Below, in pieces: positions 42,703 to 50,868 of a stretch of 64,000 nucleotides of DNA. How positions within the stretch are numbered: position 1 is the first letter of the stretch; the number at the start of each line of letters is the position of its first letter. The notes beneath the pieces are model-generated. The model worked only from the letters and a program-made list of their open reading frames with translations. It did no database searches and was not told where the DNA came from. Both the position numbers and the translations under genes were made by a program. Source of the DNA: Amycolatopsis sp. GM8 (lineage in GTDB: Bacteria > Actinomycetota > Actinomycetes > Mycobacteriales > Pseudonocardiaceae); NCBI RefSeq assembly GCF_021653975.1, contig NZ_JAJKFK010000001.1, forward strand, positions 186,001 through 250,000, given 5' to 3'.

Positions 42703-42771
42703 GGTTTTCCTCCCCTGTAACAGTTCTCGTGGAATCACGAACGGTTTCGTGTGGACAGTCGGACGTGGATG
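42703..42771 (-). promoter_or_regulatory. Conserved leader, copy 1
   Basis: About 69 bp before the secreted SH3-like gene match the leader of the next secreted gene at most positions. Shared blocks include ACTGTCCACAC, TTCCnnGAnAAC and CTGTTACAGGGGAGGAAAA, which contains the ribosome-binding site. Confidence 0.65.
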
Positions 42772-42882
42772 GGCGGGAACCGGTGCGCGGGGAGCAGGCG
42801 CACCGGTCTAGCGGGTGCCACGTGAGGGCGCGGGGCAGCACGCAGGTGCCGGGGAGGTGGCCACTGCGTGGCCGAACGCGGG

Positions 42883-43296
42883 TCAGCAGTGGTTGGGCAC
42901 GCCCGCGTGAGCGTCGCCGCGCAGTGCGCCGGCCCAGAAGTAGAAAACGTTGCCTGCCCACGGGCTGACCCGGATCCACGCGTTGTTGGTGACACCGAAA
43001 TCGGTGATCCACTGGCCTTCGGTCCAGCACTGGCCCCACCATCGGGATCCCGGCAGCGCGGCGCCGTACGCGTGGGGCCCGACGGCCGGCTGGTAGAACA
43101 TCGGCAAGTTCGGGATATCGCGGCGCACCTGGATGGGTGCGCCACCGACGGCGCTGACCCCAACACCGATCGGGCCGACGTTCACGTTTGCGCTGGGCGC
43201 GCCCGTGGCGGCGTCGGCGGTGGCCACACCGCCGAGCGCGGCGGTCCCGGCCAGCACAGTGGCCAGCACTGCTTTGCGGATTCCTCTCAATTTCAC
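42883..43296 (-). CDS. Secreted protein paralogous in its leader to the SH3-like gene
   Basis: A 137-residue protein with the same signal-peptide type (GIRKAVLATVLAGTAALGGV then ATADA). Its mature part is different: a Gly/Val-rich segment, then GSRWWGQCWTEGQWITDFGV and SPWAGNVFYFWAGALRGDAH with a C-terminal Cys that may pair with the single internal one. It starts at a GTG (43296). Leader and signal peptide are duplicated from, or to, the gene at 42298-42702, while the mature domains differ. Confidence 0.75.
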   Translation of the reverse strand: MKLRGIRKAVLATVLAGTAALGGVATADAATGAPSANVNVGPIGVGVSAVGGAPIQVRRDIPNLPMFYQPAVGPHAYGAALPGSRWWGQCWTEGQWITDFGVTNNAWIRVSPWAGNVFYFWAGALRGDAHAGVPNHC

Positions 43297-43365
43297 GATT
43301 TTCCTCCCCTGTAACGGTTTTCACGGAATGCAGAATTGTCGTGTGTGGACAGTCGGGTGTGGACT
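43297..43365 (-). promoter_or_regulatory. Conserved leader, copy 2
   Basis: Second copy of the leader described for 42703-42771, with the same GGGGAGGAAAA ribosome-binding site and an upstream ACTGTCCACAC block. It probably carries a common promoter or RNA element. Confidence 0.65.
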
Positions 43366-43747
43366 CGGGTGGTGGCCTCCTTTCATTCCGCGGGCTCGAG
43401 GGTCTGGGAGCCGATACGCTCTCGGCTAGCACGGACAGCGCTGCCGGGTGACGCCGGACGAGGTAGCCGGCGCGGATGGCTCGGGATCGGGACGGATTTG
43501 CCCGCGATCGCGGCCGCGCCGGTTCCCGTTGGGTGCGCGCGTGTGGGCGCGGCACCGCCCGCACACTGGATCCCGGAGATGACCAGGTCCCTGCGGTATC
43601 GTCGGTATAGCGGTGGCGAGCAGCGTGCCGAGGACCCCGGCCAGGGGCGGATAATCCGATCGGCGGCACGAAACCGTCCTGTCTGCACGGACGCGCGGGA
43701 ATACAGGATCGGATGGGTGCACGGGAGCGCCCACACCCGCGTCGCCG
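43366..43747. other. Intergenic region, no gene seen
   Basis: Only overlapping frames without ribosome-binding sites. It separates the secreted-protein pair from the secreted hydrolase. Confidence 0.35.
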
Positions 43748-44836
43748 TCAGAGGTGGCTGAGGGTGGCGTCGACCCAGCCGAGGATCTGCCGGTTGGTGG
43801 TGGGTGCCGTGGTGGACAGTTGCAGATCGTGCGCCGTATCGGGCACGACGATCCCGTCGACCTGCGCGTGCGCTCCGTAGAAGGCCCGCTCGGCGGCGGC
43901 CACCGCGGCACCGCTGCTGCAGTCGATGCCCAGCGGGGCAGTTCCGCACATGATTCGATCCGCCTGACCGTTGATCACCAGGACAGGGCCCTCATACATC
44001 CGGGACGACGGGTTCAGGTACTCGGGCAAGTACGAAATGAAATCGGTGGCCGAGTAGACGTCCTTCAGTCGCTCGTCCTCGGCGATCACGGCCGGGTCGG
44101 AGGTGCCAGGGGCATAGAACGCGTCAGCACGCACGCTGGCCGATATGGTCAGGTAGCCGGGATCGAGCCGCTTGCTCACGAACTGCGGATCGAGCGTCGC
44201 AGGGCGGGAGCTGCCGAGCACGATGCGGATGGCGTCGGCCAGGTTGAGTCGGTGGCTAATGCCGGCGGTCACGACGGCGTCAACGTCTCGGAATAACCCT
44301 GCTTCGGTGTAGGCGGTGATCGCGCCCCAGGAATGCCCTAGTTCGATCACCCGGCGGTAGCCGCTGCCGATCGTCCCAGCACGTAGCGCCTGGATGACCT
44401 GGTGCACGGTGAACGTGCCGTTGACAAGGTTTACCTCAGTGGACAGCGGATGGGTGCTGGCGCCCGTGCCGAGCCGGTCCAAGGTCAGCGTGGCATAACC
44501 GGCCCTGTTGGCCGCGTGCGTAAACGAGTACATGCCGGGATCCATCGGGAAATCCCAATAGGCCCGATTGTAGGTTATGCCCGGAATGGTCACCATAACC
44601 GCTTTCGCGCCGACGGGCTGGCACAGTGTGCCGGCCAGCTGCGCTGCGGTGCCGTCGGTCAGGGTGACCGGAACCCGCACCTCCTGACAGCCGGTCGAAT
44701 TCGGCTCGGCCCCGGACGCGGACGCGGTAAGCGCGGCGAGCAGCGTCGCCGCCGCCAAAATAGCCATTGCGGCGGTGCGAGTGATCGCGCGGGTCAGATG
44801 GCGTCGACGGCGGACAGCGGACGGTATGGCGAACAT
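43748..44836 (-). CDS. Secreted alpha/beta hydrolase
   Basis: A 362-residue exported hydrolase. The N-terminus has an Arg-rich n-region and a signal peptide hydrophobic core (AMAILAAATLLAALTASASG). The catalytic set is visible: nucleophile elbow ELGHSWGAIT (Ser in GHSWG), acid in VLVINGQADRIMCG and His in VPDTAHDLQLST. Two cysteines around residues 54 and 76 may bridge. The substrate is unknown, possibly an extracellular ester or lipid. The ATG at 44836 follows GGGAGGACCC. Confidence 0.87.
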   Translation of the reverse strand: MFAIPSAVRRRRHLTRAITRTAAMAILAAATLLAALTASASGAEPNSTGCQEVRVPVTLTDGTAAQLAGTLCQPVGAKAVMVTIPGITYNRAYWDFPMDPGMYSFTHAANRAGYATLTLDRLGTGASTHPLSTEVNLVNGTFTVHQVIQALRAGTIGSGYRRVIELGHSWGAITAYTEAGLFRDVDAVVTAGISHRLNLADAIRIVLGSSRPATLDPQFVSKRLDPGYLTISASVRADAFYAPGTSDPAVIAEDERLKDVYSATDFISYLPEYLNPSSRMYEGPVLVINGQADRIMCGTAPLGIDCSSGAAVAAAERAFYGAHAQVDGIVVPDTAHDLQLSTTAPTTNRQILGWVDATLSHL

Positions 44837-45062
44837 GGGTCCTCCCAATTGGTTGCGAGTGGATCTGGTCGCTGCGTGGGGAGGAGCACGCAGACGGAGA
44901 TTGGCGAGGGATCCGGGTCGTGACGGCGCAACGAACTTCGCGCTCGCACTGGGACGATGTTGGGGTCGCGGGATCCGGCGTCAGCCGCTAACCGTGACGT
45001 GGCCAGGCTTTCGCAATGGCACTGAAACCGCGGGGTCCACATCCGGGTCGCGAAGCGCGCCA
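44837..45062. other. Intergenic region, no gene seen
   Basis: No coding frame with support and no clear promoter motif. Confidence 0.35.
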
Positions 45063-45317
45063 CTACTCGGCACAGCACAACTTGGTCGAGGCCTCAGACA
45101 GAGCTTGGCATGACGGAGCCGACAGGACGGCGAGCGTGGTGTTAGCGGTGACCAGCGCGGCCGACACGATCCTCGCGCGGTGGCGCGGGAGTCGCCGCGA
45201 GGGCAGCATCTCGGTCGAGCGCCGCTTTCCCCCTGGAGTCACCGGGCCGCGGGACATGGGAGTGCGACCACCGGGCAGGACCTCCTGCAGTGCACGGTCG
45301 CGCTGGTCGGCAGTCAT
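45063..45317 (-). CDS. Small protein with one hydrophobic segment and a Cys-rich end
   Basis: An 84-residue frame whose ATG at 45317 is 8 nt from a perfect AGGAGG. The N-terminus MTADQRDRALQEVLPGG is hydrophilic, the middle basic (GGKRRSTEMLPSRRLPRHRA), a possible membrane stretch follows (IVSAALVTANTTLAVLSAPS), and the C-terminus has three cysteines (SCQALSEASTKLCCAE). No family is recognised; a precursor peptide or membrane-anchored small protein is possible. Confidence 0.5.
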   Translation of the reverse strand: MTADQRDRALQEVLPGGRTPMSRGPVTPGGKRRSTEMLPSRRLPRHRARIVSAALVTANTTLAVLSAPSCQALSEASTKLCCAE

Positions 45318-45409
45318 AGACATCACCTCCTCTTTCTCGAATGCGATGACGCGAAGGCGAGATGCGTGAACGCCACAGGCGGCCGCGTCATCCCGGTCTC
45401 CGCGGGCTA

Positions 45410-45622
45410 TTACCGGCATGACGCAGCCAGAATCGTCGAGCTGCGGGCCGACTGCAGGTTATGCAGCCGGGCATCGAGGTCAACCGAGTCGATGTGGCGC
45501 GCAGGTAGAGCGGCGAACCCACGGCTCAGCATCACGGGCGTCCAATCCCCCAGTGACTGGACGCTGACGTCGAGCGCCGTCCACGGCGTAACAAAATTCG
45601 CGCGGAATCGTCGCAATTCCAT
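45410..45622 (-). CDS. Small hypothetical protein
   Basis: A 70-residue frame with GAGAGGG upstream of its ATG. The sequence FRANFVTPWTALDVSVQSLG then DWTPVMLSRGFAALPARHID looks like conserved coding sequence rather than chance, but no family is recognised. It lies 92 bp upstream of the other small gene on the same strand, so the two may be co-transcribed. Confidence 0.45.
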   Translation of the reverse strand: MELRRFRANFVTPWTALDVSVQSLGDWTPVMLSRGFAALPARHIDSVDLDARLHNLQSARSSTILAASCR

Positions 45623-46211
45623 GAGCTTGCCCTCTCGACTCTATGTCTAACCGCGCTGCATTCGGCGAAGCGACAGCGAACAACGGGACCGATGTACGTG
45701 CAAAACGCGGGGCGACAGGAACTTGGAATTTTGTCGGTCGTGCCCGCAGTTTGTGACCAACGGTCGTCGCTCTGTCCAATGTCAGAATGCCGGACCGCAT
45801 CGCTCGCCGTCAACATATTTCCTCAGGAAAATTCAATTCTTCGTTCTCAGCGGTGCAATTATTTGCGGCACCATTGAAGACCTCGTTACGTTCTCAGCCA
45901 ACGAGGGAGTGGAGTGTTTTGACAGCGTTCCTAAGGCGCCGTCAGCCTCATCATTTCAGAACAACTGCCGGTCTCTCATCGCACACGGAAATGGTGTCGG
46001 CCGTGCTGGGGATGCGGCCGACGATCTTCGCCACTCCCCCGTCGATGTCATTCACGCCTATGTGCGCTCGCCGAGCCACTGGCCCACACATCCGGCCCTG
46101 CGGATCGGGCAGGCGAGGAACGGGGCCTATAGTGTTGTGTCGTCCAGCTGGCGACAACAAGAACCGCGACTATCGTGCCGACCAATAGCGCCGCACACCT
46201 CCAAACGCTGG
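45623..46211. other. Gene-free region between small genes and the conjugation operon
   Basis: No frame with support. Composition is AT-richer than average in 45,780-45,900. Confidence 0.35.
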
Positions 46212-47120
46212 TCATGCGATGTCTTGGAATGATGAGTTCGCTGAAGTCCGGAAGCTAGCATCGTGCACGAGGTCGGCGAGCCATAGAAGCGAGTTAGGTT
46301 CACGCTGGCGCGCTTGTGCGCGCGCCAGCAAGTCGCGGGCCGCGTCGCCATCAGCGAATCCCCAGCCGAGCACCCACAGTTCCTCGGCGCGGTAGTGGCA
46401 GCGACGCAATGCGTAGAGTTCTCCGGTCCGCGACACGTAGCCGACCTCCCAGGGCCCGGCGAGCTCGAGCGGGTCGGCGTCGGGATCAGGTTCATCGTCG
46501 TCCCGGCGCCAACCACTCGTCAGGTGCTCGGCCGCAGTGACGCGTCCACCCCATCCAGCGGTGACCGCGCGTCGCGCGTCGCCGTCGAGGAAAGCATCCT
46601 CGCTCGCATACGTCTCTGTGACCCACGCCGGTCGCAGAGAGCTGCGCCGCCATCCGCGCGCGGCCTCGCCCAACAGTCCATCGTCGCAGTCCAGCGCAAG
46701 GACCACGGTCCGCAATGCGCGGATCAACCAATCGGTGTGGTGCATCTCGTCGCTGACCTGTTGCGCCTCCCCGACCAATTCACGCAGGTCTCCGGCCAAC
46801 CGCCGGCGCTCATCCAAGGCGCGGTGGCGAGCACCCCCGTCGCACACACCAAGAACCCGGCTGAGTTCGCCGACGCGGCTGGTCTTGCGGGCAAGCAAGA
46901 GGGTGAGCTGCTCGCTGCGCTGCCGCAGGTTCTCAGCCCGCCGGCGTAACGTTTCCTCGGCACGCAGCAAGTCATCGGTTGGATCATCCAGTCCGTCGGG
47001 GAAGGCCTTGAGCAGGTGCGCCGCAAGCTGGGCCGGAACCAGCGTCAAGCGTTGTCCAGTCCGCAGAGCGAGGCAGTTATCGCGGCGCTGCCATGTCACC
47101 AACGGCGGGTAATGGGTCAT
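46212..47120 (-). CDS. Coiled-coil protein at the end of the conjugation operon
   Basis: A 302-residue soluble protein. Residues about 45-130 are a charged coiled coil (LLRAEETLRRRAENLRQRSE, then QLTLLLARKTSRVGELSRVL). The C-terminal half is globular with Trp/Gly-rich turns (VTAGWGGRVTAAEHL, then ELWVLGWGFADGDAARDLLA). The ATG at 47120 is chosen from GGGAGG five bases upstream; one at 47159 is also in frame. It follows the NlpC/P60 gene closely and probably belongs to transfer or its regulation. No family is recognised. Confidence 0.65.
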   Translation of the reverse strand: MTHYPPLVTWQRRDNCLALRTGQRLTLVPAQLAAHLLKAFPDGLDDPTDDLLRAEETLRRRAENLRQRSEQLTLLLARKTSRVGELSRVLGVCDGGARHRALDERRRLAGDLRELVGEAQQVSDEMHHTDWLIRALRTVVLALDCDDGLLGEAARGWRRSSLRPAWVTETYASEDAFLDGDARRAVTAGWGGRVTAAEHLTSGWRRDDDEPDPDADPLELAGPWEVGYVSRTGELYALRRCHYRAEELWVLGWGFADGDAARDLLARAQARQREPNSLLWLADLVHDASFRTSANSSFQDIA

Positions 47121-47166
47121 CGCATCCTCCCAGTTGTATTCGATATCGTCGGGGCGCATGGCAGGG

Positions 47167-48237
47167 TCATGCGCCTGGTCGGACCGCGCCGATGAACTGA
47201 CGGGCCCAGTAGGAGCCGGGCGCCCAGATGTTGTCGGTCACCTTCACTACGTCGCCGGATTCCGGGCTGTGAACGACCTGACCGTTGCCGAGATAGATGC
47301 CGACATGATGGATCCCGCCGGGAGTCCCGTTGCTGGACAAGAGGATCAGGTCTCCCGGCTGCACTCCGCCCGGGTCGGTGACCGCGGGCTGGAAAGTCGC
47401 CCAGATCGCTTGCGTCTGGTGTGGTACCGAAATCCCGACCTGCGCATAGGCATAGAGCGCGAGTCCGGAGCAGTCGAATCCCACAACACCCGCGTCGGCC
47501 CCCGTCCCGGGCGACGGCCCCTGAGCAGTTCCACCCGCCCAGGCGTATGGCACGCCACGCTGGGACATCGCCGCCGCGATCACCTTCTGGGCACGCGCCG
47601 AGCCCCCGCCGCTGGATCCGCCTGTCGAGCCACTGCCCTGTTTCCAGGTCGCACAGGCGGTGCCAGAGAGCGCGCCGACCACCTGGCGGGCGTCGTCTTC
47701 GAACTTGGCGTACTGGTCGGGCAATGCGCTTCGCTCGACTGCCTGGGCAGCGTTGCCCGGCGGTATCCCTTGCCAGTCCGGCACCGCAGTTAGAGCCGCG
47801 TAAAACATGGCGGCCGCATACGCGGGGTCGGTCAGTTGGGCGACCGTGCCCCAGCCCTGGGAGGGGCGCATCTGGAATAATCCGAGGCTGTCGCGATCTC
47901 CATAGGGCAGGTTGCGCAACCGGGACTCGACCATTGCCGCCATCAGCGCGACCACGATTCCCTGGTCGGGGATCTGTTGCTGACGACCAACGACAACTAT
48001 CGTCGTCGCGTTGGTCATTTGGTCGCCCGACCATGGGCCGACCTGACTGGCATTGGCTCCACCTGGCGCACAGTTGGCCCCTTTCACCGGCGCAGCCTCG
48101 GTGTCGTCGGCGACAAGAAACGCCGTGATCATCAGACACACCACCGCAAGCGGAAGACCAAACATCAGCAGGCAGCCCCACCAAGCCGCGCGGCGCGCTC
48201 GCGGGTTGCCCGCCAGTTGAGCCGCAACGATCGCCAT
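47167..48237 (-). CDS. Lytic transglycosylase plus NlpC/P60 endopeptidase of the transfer system (VirB1-like)
   Basis: A 356-residue exported protein. One membrane segment (about residues 18-42) anchors it. Residues about 70-190 resemble a soluble lytic transglycosylase, with the catalytic Glu in ALMAAMVESRLRNLPYGDRD and then SLGLFQMRPSQGWG. From about 220 an NlpC/P60 domain has the catalytic Cys in VGFDCSGLALYAY and His in GGIHHVGIYLGNG. It would open peptidoglycan locally for the secretion channel. Two bases separate it from the preceding small gene. Confidence 0.92.
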   Translation of the reverse strand: MAIVAAQLAGNPRARRAAWWGCLLMFGLPLAVVCLMITAFLVADDTEAAPVKGANCAPGGANASQVGPWSGDQMTNATTIVVVGRQQQIPDQGIVVALMAAMVESRLRNLPYGDRDSLGLFQMRPSQGWGTVAQLTDPAYAAAMFYAALTAVPDWQGIPPGNAAQAVERSALPDQYAKFEDDARQVVGALSGTACATWKQGSGSTGGSSGGGSARAQKVIAAAMSQRGVPYAWAGGTAQGPSPGTGADAGVVGFDCSGLALYAYAQVGISVPHQTQAIWATFQPAVTDPGGVQPGDLILLSSNGTPGGIHHVGIYLGNGQVVHSPESGDVVKVTDNIWAPGSYWARQFIGAVRPGA

Positions 48238-48239
48238 CG

Positions 48240-48431
48240 CTATATCGCCACATCGGATCCACCGCGTTGTGCATCGTTGACCGGTGCGGTCGCGGCCTGG
48301 CGTTGCTCCCGCTCGCGCTCAGCGGCCCGAGCCGGCTCATTGACGGCGACGGTTTCGGGGGCGAGCACCAAGGTCAGCAGGAGCTCTCGCTGCCGCTGCA
48401 GCCGTGCCAGATCCGCGTACGTGTGAACCAT
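48240..48431 (-). CDS. Small helical protein of the conjugation operon
   Basis: A 63-residue charged helical protein (YADLARLQRQRELLLTLVLA, then EPARAAEREREQRQAA). Its ATG shares bases with the stop of the preceding gene (TGATG), and its stop lies two bases before the NlpC/P60 gene. The tight packing is the main evidence that it is real. Function unknown. Confidence 0.6.
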   Translation of the reverse strand: MVHTYADLARLQRQRELLLTLVLAPETVAVNEPARAAEREREQRQAATAPVNDAQRGGSDVAI

Positions 48432-49057
48432 CAGCGTTCGCCCCCGGTACCACGCAACCGAGCCACGATGACCGACACCGCGATGCTGAACGCCCTGCGC
48501 TGCCACTTGTCCTCCACCCAGCTACGGAATAGATCGGCGTTGTCCAGGCCACTGGGGTCGTGGGTTCCATCGCAGTGCGGCGTGCCCCAGTTCGGATCCG
48601 CCCAGCGGACCCGAGCGCGATCCAGACGTTCTTGAAATGCCAGCGGCGCATCAGCGCTCGCACGGGTGGTCCACGCGTTCTCCCACGCGAGAAACAGCGC
48701 TGTGAGGTCGAGGACCAGCAGCGGGTGCAGAGGCCAGCACGGCGGGATTACGGCGCTGAGCCGGGCCTGCCCGGCGAGCCACTCGACCCACCGGTGCAGC
48801 CGATGCCATGCCTGCACGGCTTCCTGCGGACCGACCGGGTTCCCGGTGGCGAATGGATGGTTGAACCGGAACGCTGCCCTGCGACCGACTCCCTCTCGCA
48901 CGTCGGCGCCCTCGACCGCCTCGATGCGCGCGACGAGCGCCGGCAGCGTGCGGTCCACCAACTCTTCCACCGTGTCCAGCGCGGCCTCGACTCGATCGTC
49001 CAGCGACGCGGCCACCGCGTCGGTTTCCGTTCCGGGAGGCGGGGTGGGGTGGGTCAT
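48431..49057 (-). CDS. Conjugation-operon protein, unrecognised (DUF4913-like region)
   Basis: A 208-residue soluble protein. A helical N-terminus (SLDDRVEAALDTVEELVDRT) precedes a Trp-rich region (AVQAWHRLHRWVEWLAGQAR, then CWPLHPLLVLDLTALFLAWE and FRSWVEDKWQRRAF). This Trp-rich pattern recalls small proteins (DUF4913 type) found in actinobacterial transfer regions. It overlaps the coupling-protein gene by ATGA and may be an accessory to it. Confidence 0.6.
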   Translation of the reverse strand: MTHPTPPPGTETDAVAASLDDRVEAALDTVEELVDRTLPALVARIEAVEGADVREGVGRRAAFRFNHPFATGNPVGPQEAVQAWHRLHRWVEWLAGQARLSAVIPPCWPLHPLLVLDLTALFLAWENAWTTRASADAPLAFQERLDRARVRWADPNWGTPHCDGTHDPSGLDNADLFRSWVEDKWQRRAFSIAVSVIVARLRGTGGER

Positions 49058-50868
49058 AGCAGGCTCCGCTTCTCATTAAGGGCAGCGAAGAACTCCGCCT
49101 CGCTGCGGGCGGTCACGGCGTGGTCATCGCGTTCGTAGTAGGGCTGGAGCTCGGTCAGGACCGGTCGCAGCCCGCCGGCGGCAAGCACTAAGGAGTGGAA
49201 TCTGTCCAGGCCGCGCACGCCGGCCGGCTCCAGGGCTGCACGGGAGCGCATGGTGTAGGACGTGGTCGTGCCGTGCGCTCCCGTGCTGAAGGTCGGGATC
49301 TCTTCGTCGAATTCCCCCGCGTAGCCAGCAATGGTGCGGAGCTGGGCCTCGTCACTTAGGCCGGGTAACACCATGCGGATCGCAGCTGACCCCCACATTG
49401 CACGTGCATCGTGCTCGCCCCACCGGTACGCCGCCTGCGCGTTTTCCTGGACGACGAGGGTGGTTGGGATTCCGTCTCCGCCTCCTGCAGAGATCAGCGT
49501 GGGCATCTGGCCTAGCGTGGCGGTGTTACGGCCTTCATCGGCGATGAGCCGTAGTGGCGGGTCGAGGCGGTTATTGAGTGCGCGTTGCCCGTGCTCGCGG
49601 GCGACGGTGAGGACCTCATCGACTAGAGCGCCCAACAGGTCAGCCACGCCGGCGGGTTCGTCTTCATGGGAGAGTACGTACAGCGTGCTCTGTCCGGCCG
49701 TGGTGTCGAAGAATGATCTCGGGTCGAATCCCCGCCCGGGTTGGGGCAGGCAGCTGGCAAGCACCCGGGGGTGGTCGAAAGGTTTGAGTGCGGATTCGAC
49801 GCCCATGTAGTAGCCGGCGCGCTGGCGGTCGGGAAGCCGCGTGGTCGCGTACTGCATTTCTGCCCAGCTGTCTGGTGTGGCCGTGTTGCGTGCGAGGATC
49901 GCTGCAGGTTCGACGCTGGTCTGGTCGAAGGCCCAGCGCAGGACCGTACGAATATCCTTATGTGCCAACGCCGCCGCGTGAAGCAGGTTGCGCAGCACGG
50001 CCTCGCCGCGGTTGCGCCACGTGTCCGAGTCGGACACTCGGCTCATGTCTACCTTGGACATGAGCTTTTGGGCTCGGCGGATGGCGACGACAGGGTCAGG
50101 GCAGTCGGCGACGGGATCCCACTGCACGAGCGGCAGCACCGGTGTTGTGGCGAGCGGGTGGAAGAGGATGACGCAGCCACGATCGGCGCGGGCTCCCCAG
50201 GTCGCGGCGAGAACGTCACCTCGGCTGGAGGAAGCAATGAGCGGACCGTCGTGATCGAGGGCTTCGGGAATCACCACGCACGCCGTCTTGCCGGATTCGG
50301 AAGGCCCCACGACGTATTTGGATTTGCGGACCGAGGCCCAGCAATCGACGCCTGTATGGATGTCGCGGCCGAGCGGGGTGCCCATCTGCTCGGGTCTGAT
50401 CCGCGGGGTGGTGCGCGCGAGCTGAGGCCGGAGCCGGGGCGCTTGTTTGATCATCGCCGTGGCGCCGAGCTCGCGGATCACCGTGGCACGGGTGGCGAAC
50501 CCTGGTCGGAACCGGCCGCGCAGCTCCCGCGTGAGCCTCCATGTCAGCCAGGCACTGATTGCAAGGATTCCGGTGAAGAGAAACCAGAAGATCGCAGCGG
50601 GCGGCGGTGTCGCGCCGTCGAGCCCGGGCCAGTCCCGCATGGGGTCGCTAGCGTGGACGTACACGCCGAGGATCGGAGCGAGCGGGGTGAATCGCCGTCC
50701 GCCCCATGCCGGCCAGCCGCGATCGGTTACGAGCGCGGTGAACTGTCCCGTCAGGGCCGTCAAAAGAGCGAGGGCGACGACGCCGCCCGCGGCGACCAGA
50801 CTGACGGTTTCCTGGGTGAGGTGGCGGCGAATCACCGGTCGTTGTTGGTTGCGCCGGCCCATCATCAC
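49054..50868 (-). CDS. Type IV coupling protein, VirD4/TraM-recognition type
   Basis: A 604-residue ATPase. Two membrane segments (about residues 21-45 and 92-112) anchor it. The Walker A motif GPSESGKT is at 188-195 and the Walker B region is PPLRLIADEGRN. The segment VVQENAQAAYRWGEHDARAM is typical of the TraD/VirD4 group. Coupling proteins bring the relaxase-DNA complex to the secretion channel. The upstream VirB4-like gene overlaps by ATGA. Presence of this protein indicates DNA transfer rather than protein secretion only. Confidence 0.92.
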   Translation of the reverse strand: MMMGRRNQQRPVIRRHLTQETVSLVAAGGVVALALLTALTGQFTALVTDRGWPAWGGRRFTPLAPILGVYVHASDPMRDWPGLDGATPPPAAIFWFLFTGILAISAWLTWRLTRELRGRFRPGFATRATVIRELGATAMIKQAPRLRPQLARTTPRIRPEQMGTPLGRDIHTGVDCWASVRKSKYVVGPSESGKTACVVIPEALDHDGPLIASSSRGDVLAATWGARADRGCVILFHPLATTPVLPLVQWDPVADCPDPVVAIRRAQKLMSKVDMSRVSDSDTWRNRGEAVLRNLLHAAALAHKDIRTVLRWAFDQTSVEPAAILARNTATPDSWAEMQYATTRLPDRQRAGYYMGVESALKPFDHPRVLASCLPQPGRGFDPRSFFDTTAGQSTLYVLSHEDEPAGVADLLGALVDEVLTVAREHGQRALNNRLDPPLRLIADEGRNTATLGQMPTLISAGGGDGIPTTLVVQENAQAAYRWGEHDARAMWGSAAIRMVLPGLSDEAQLRTIAGYAGEFDEEIPTFSTGAHGTTTSYTMRSRAALEPAGVRGLDRFHSLVLAAGGLRPVLTELQPYYERDDHAVTARSEAEFFAALNEKRSLL

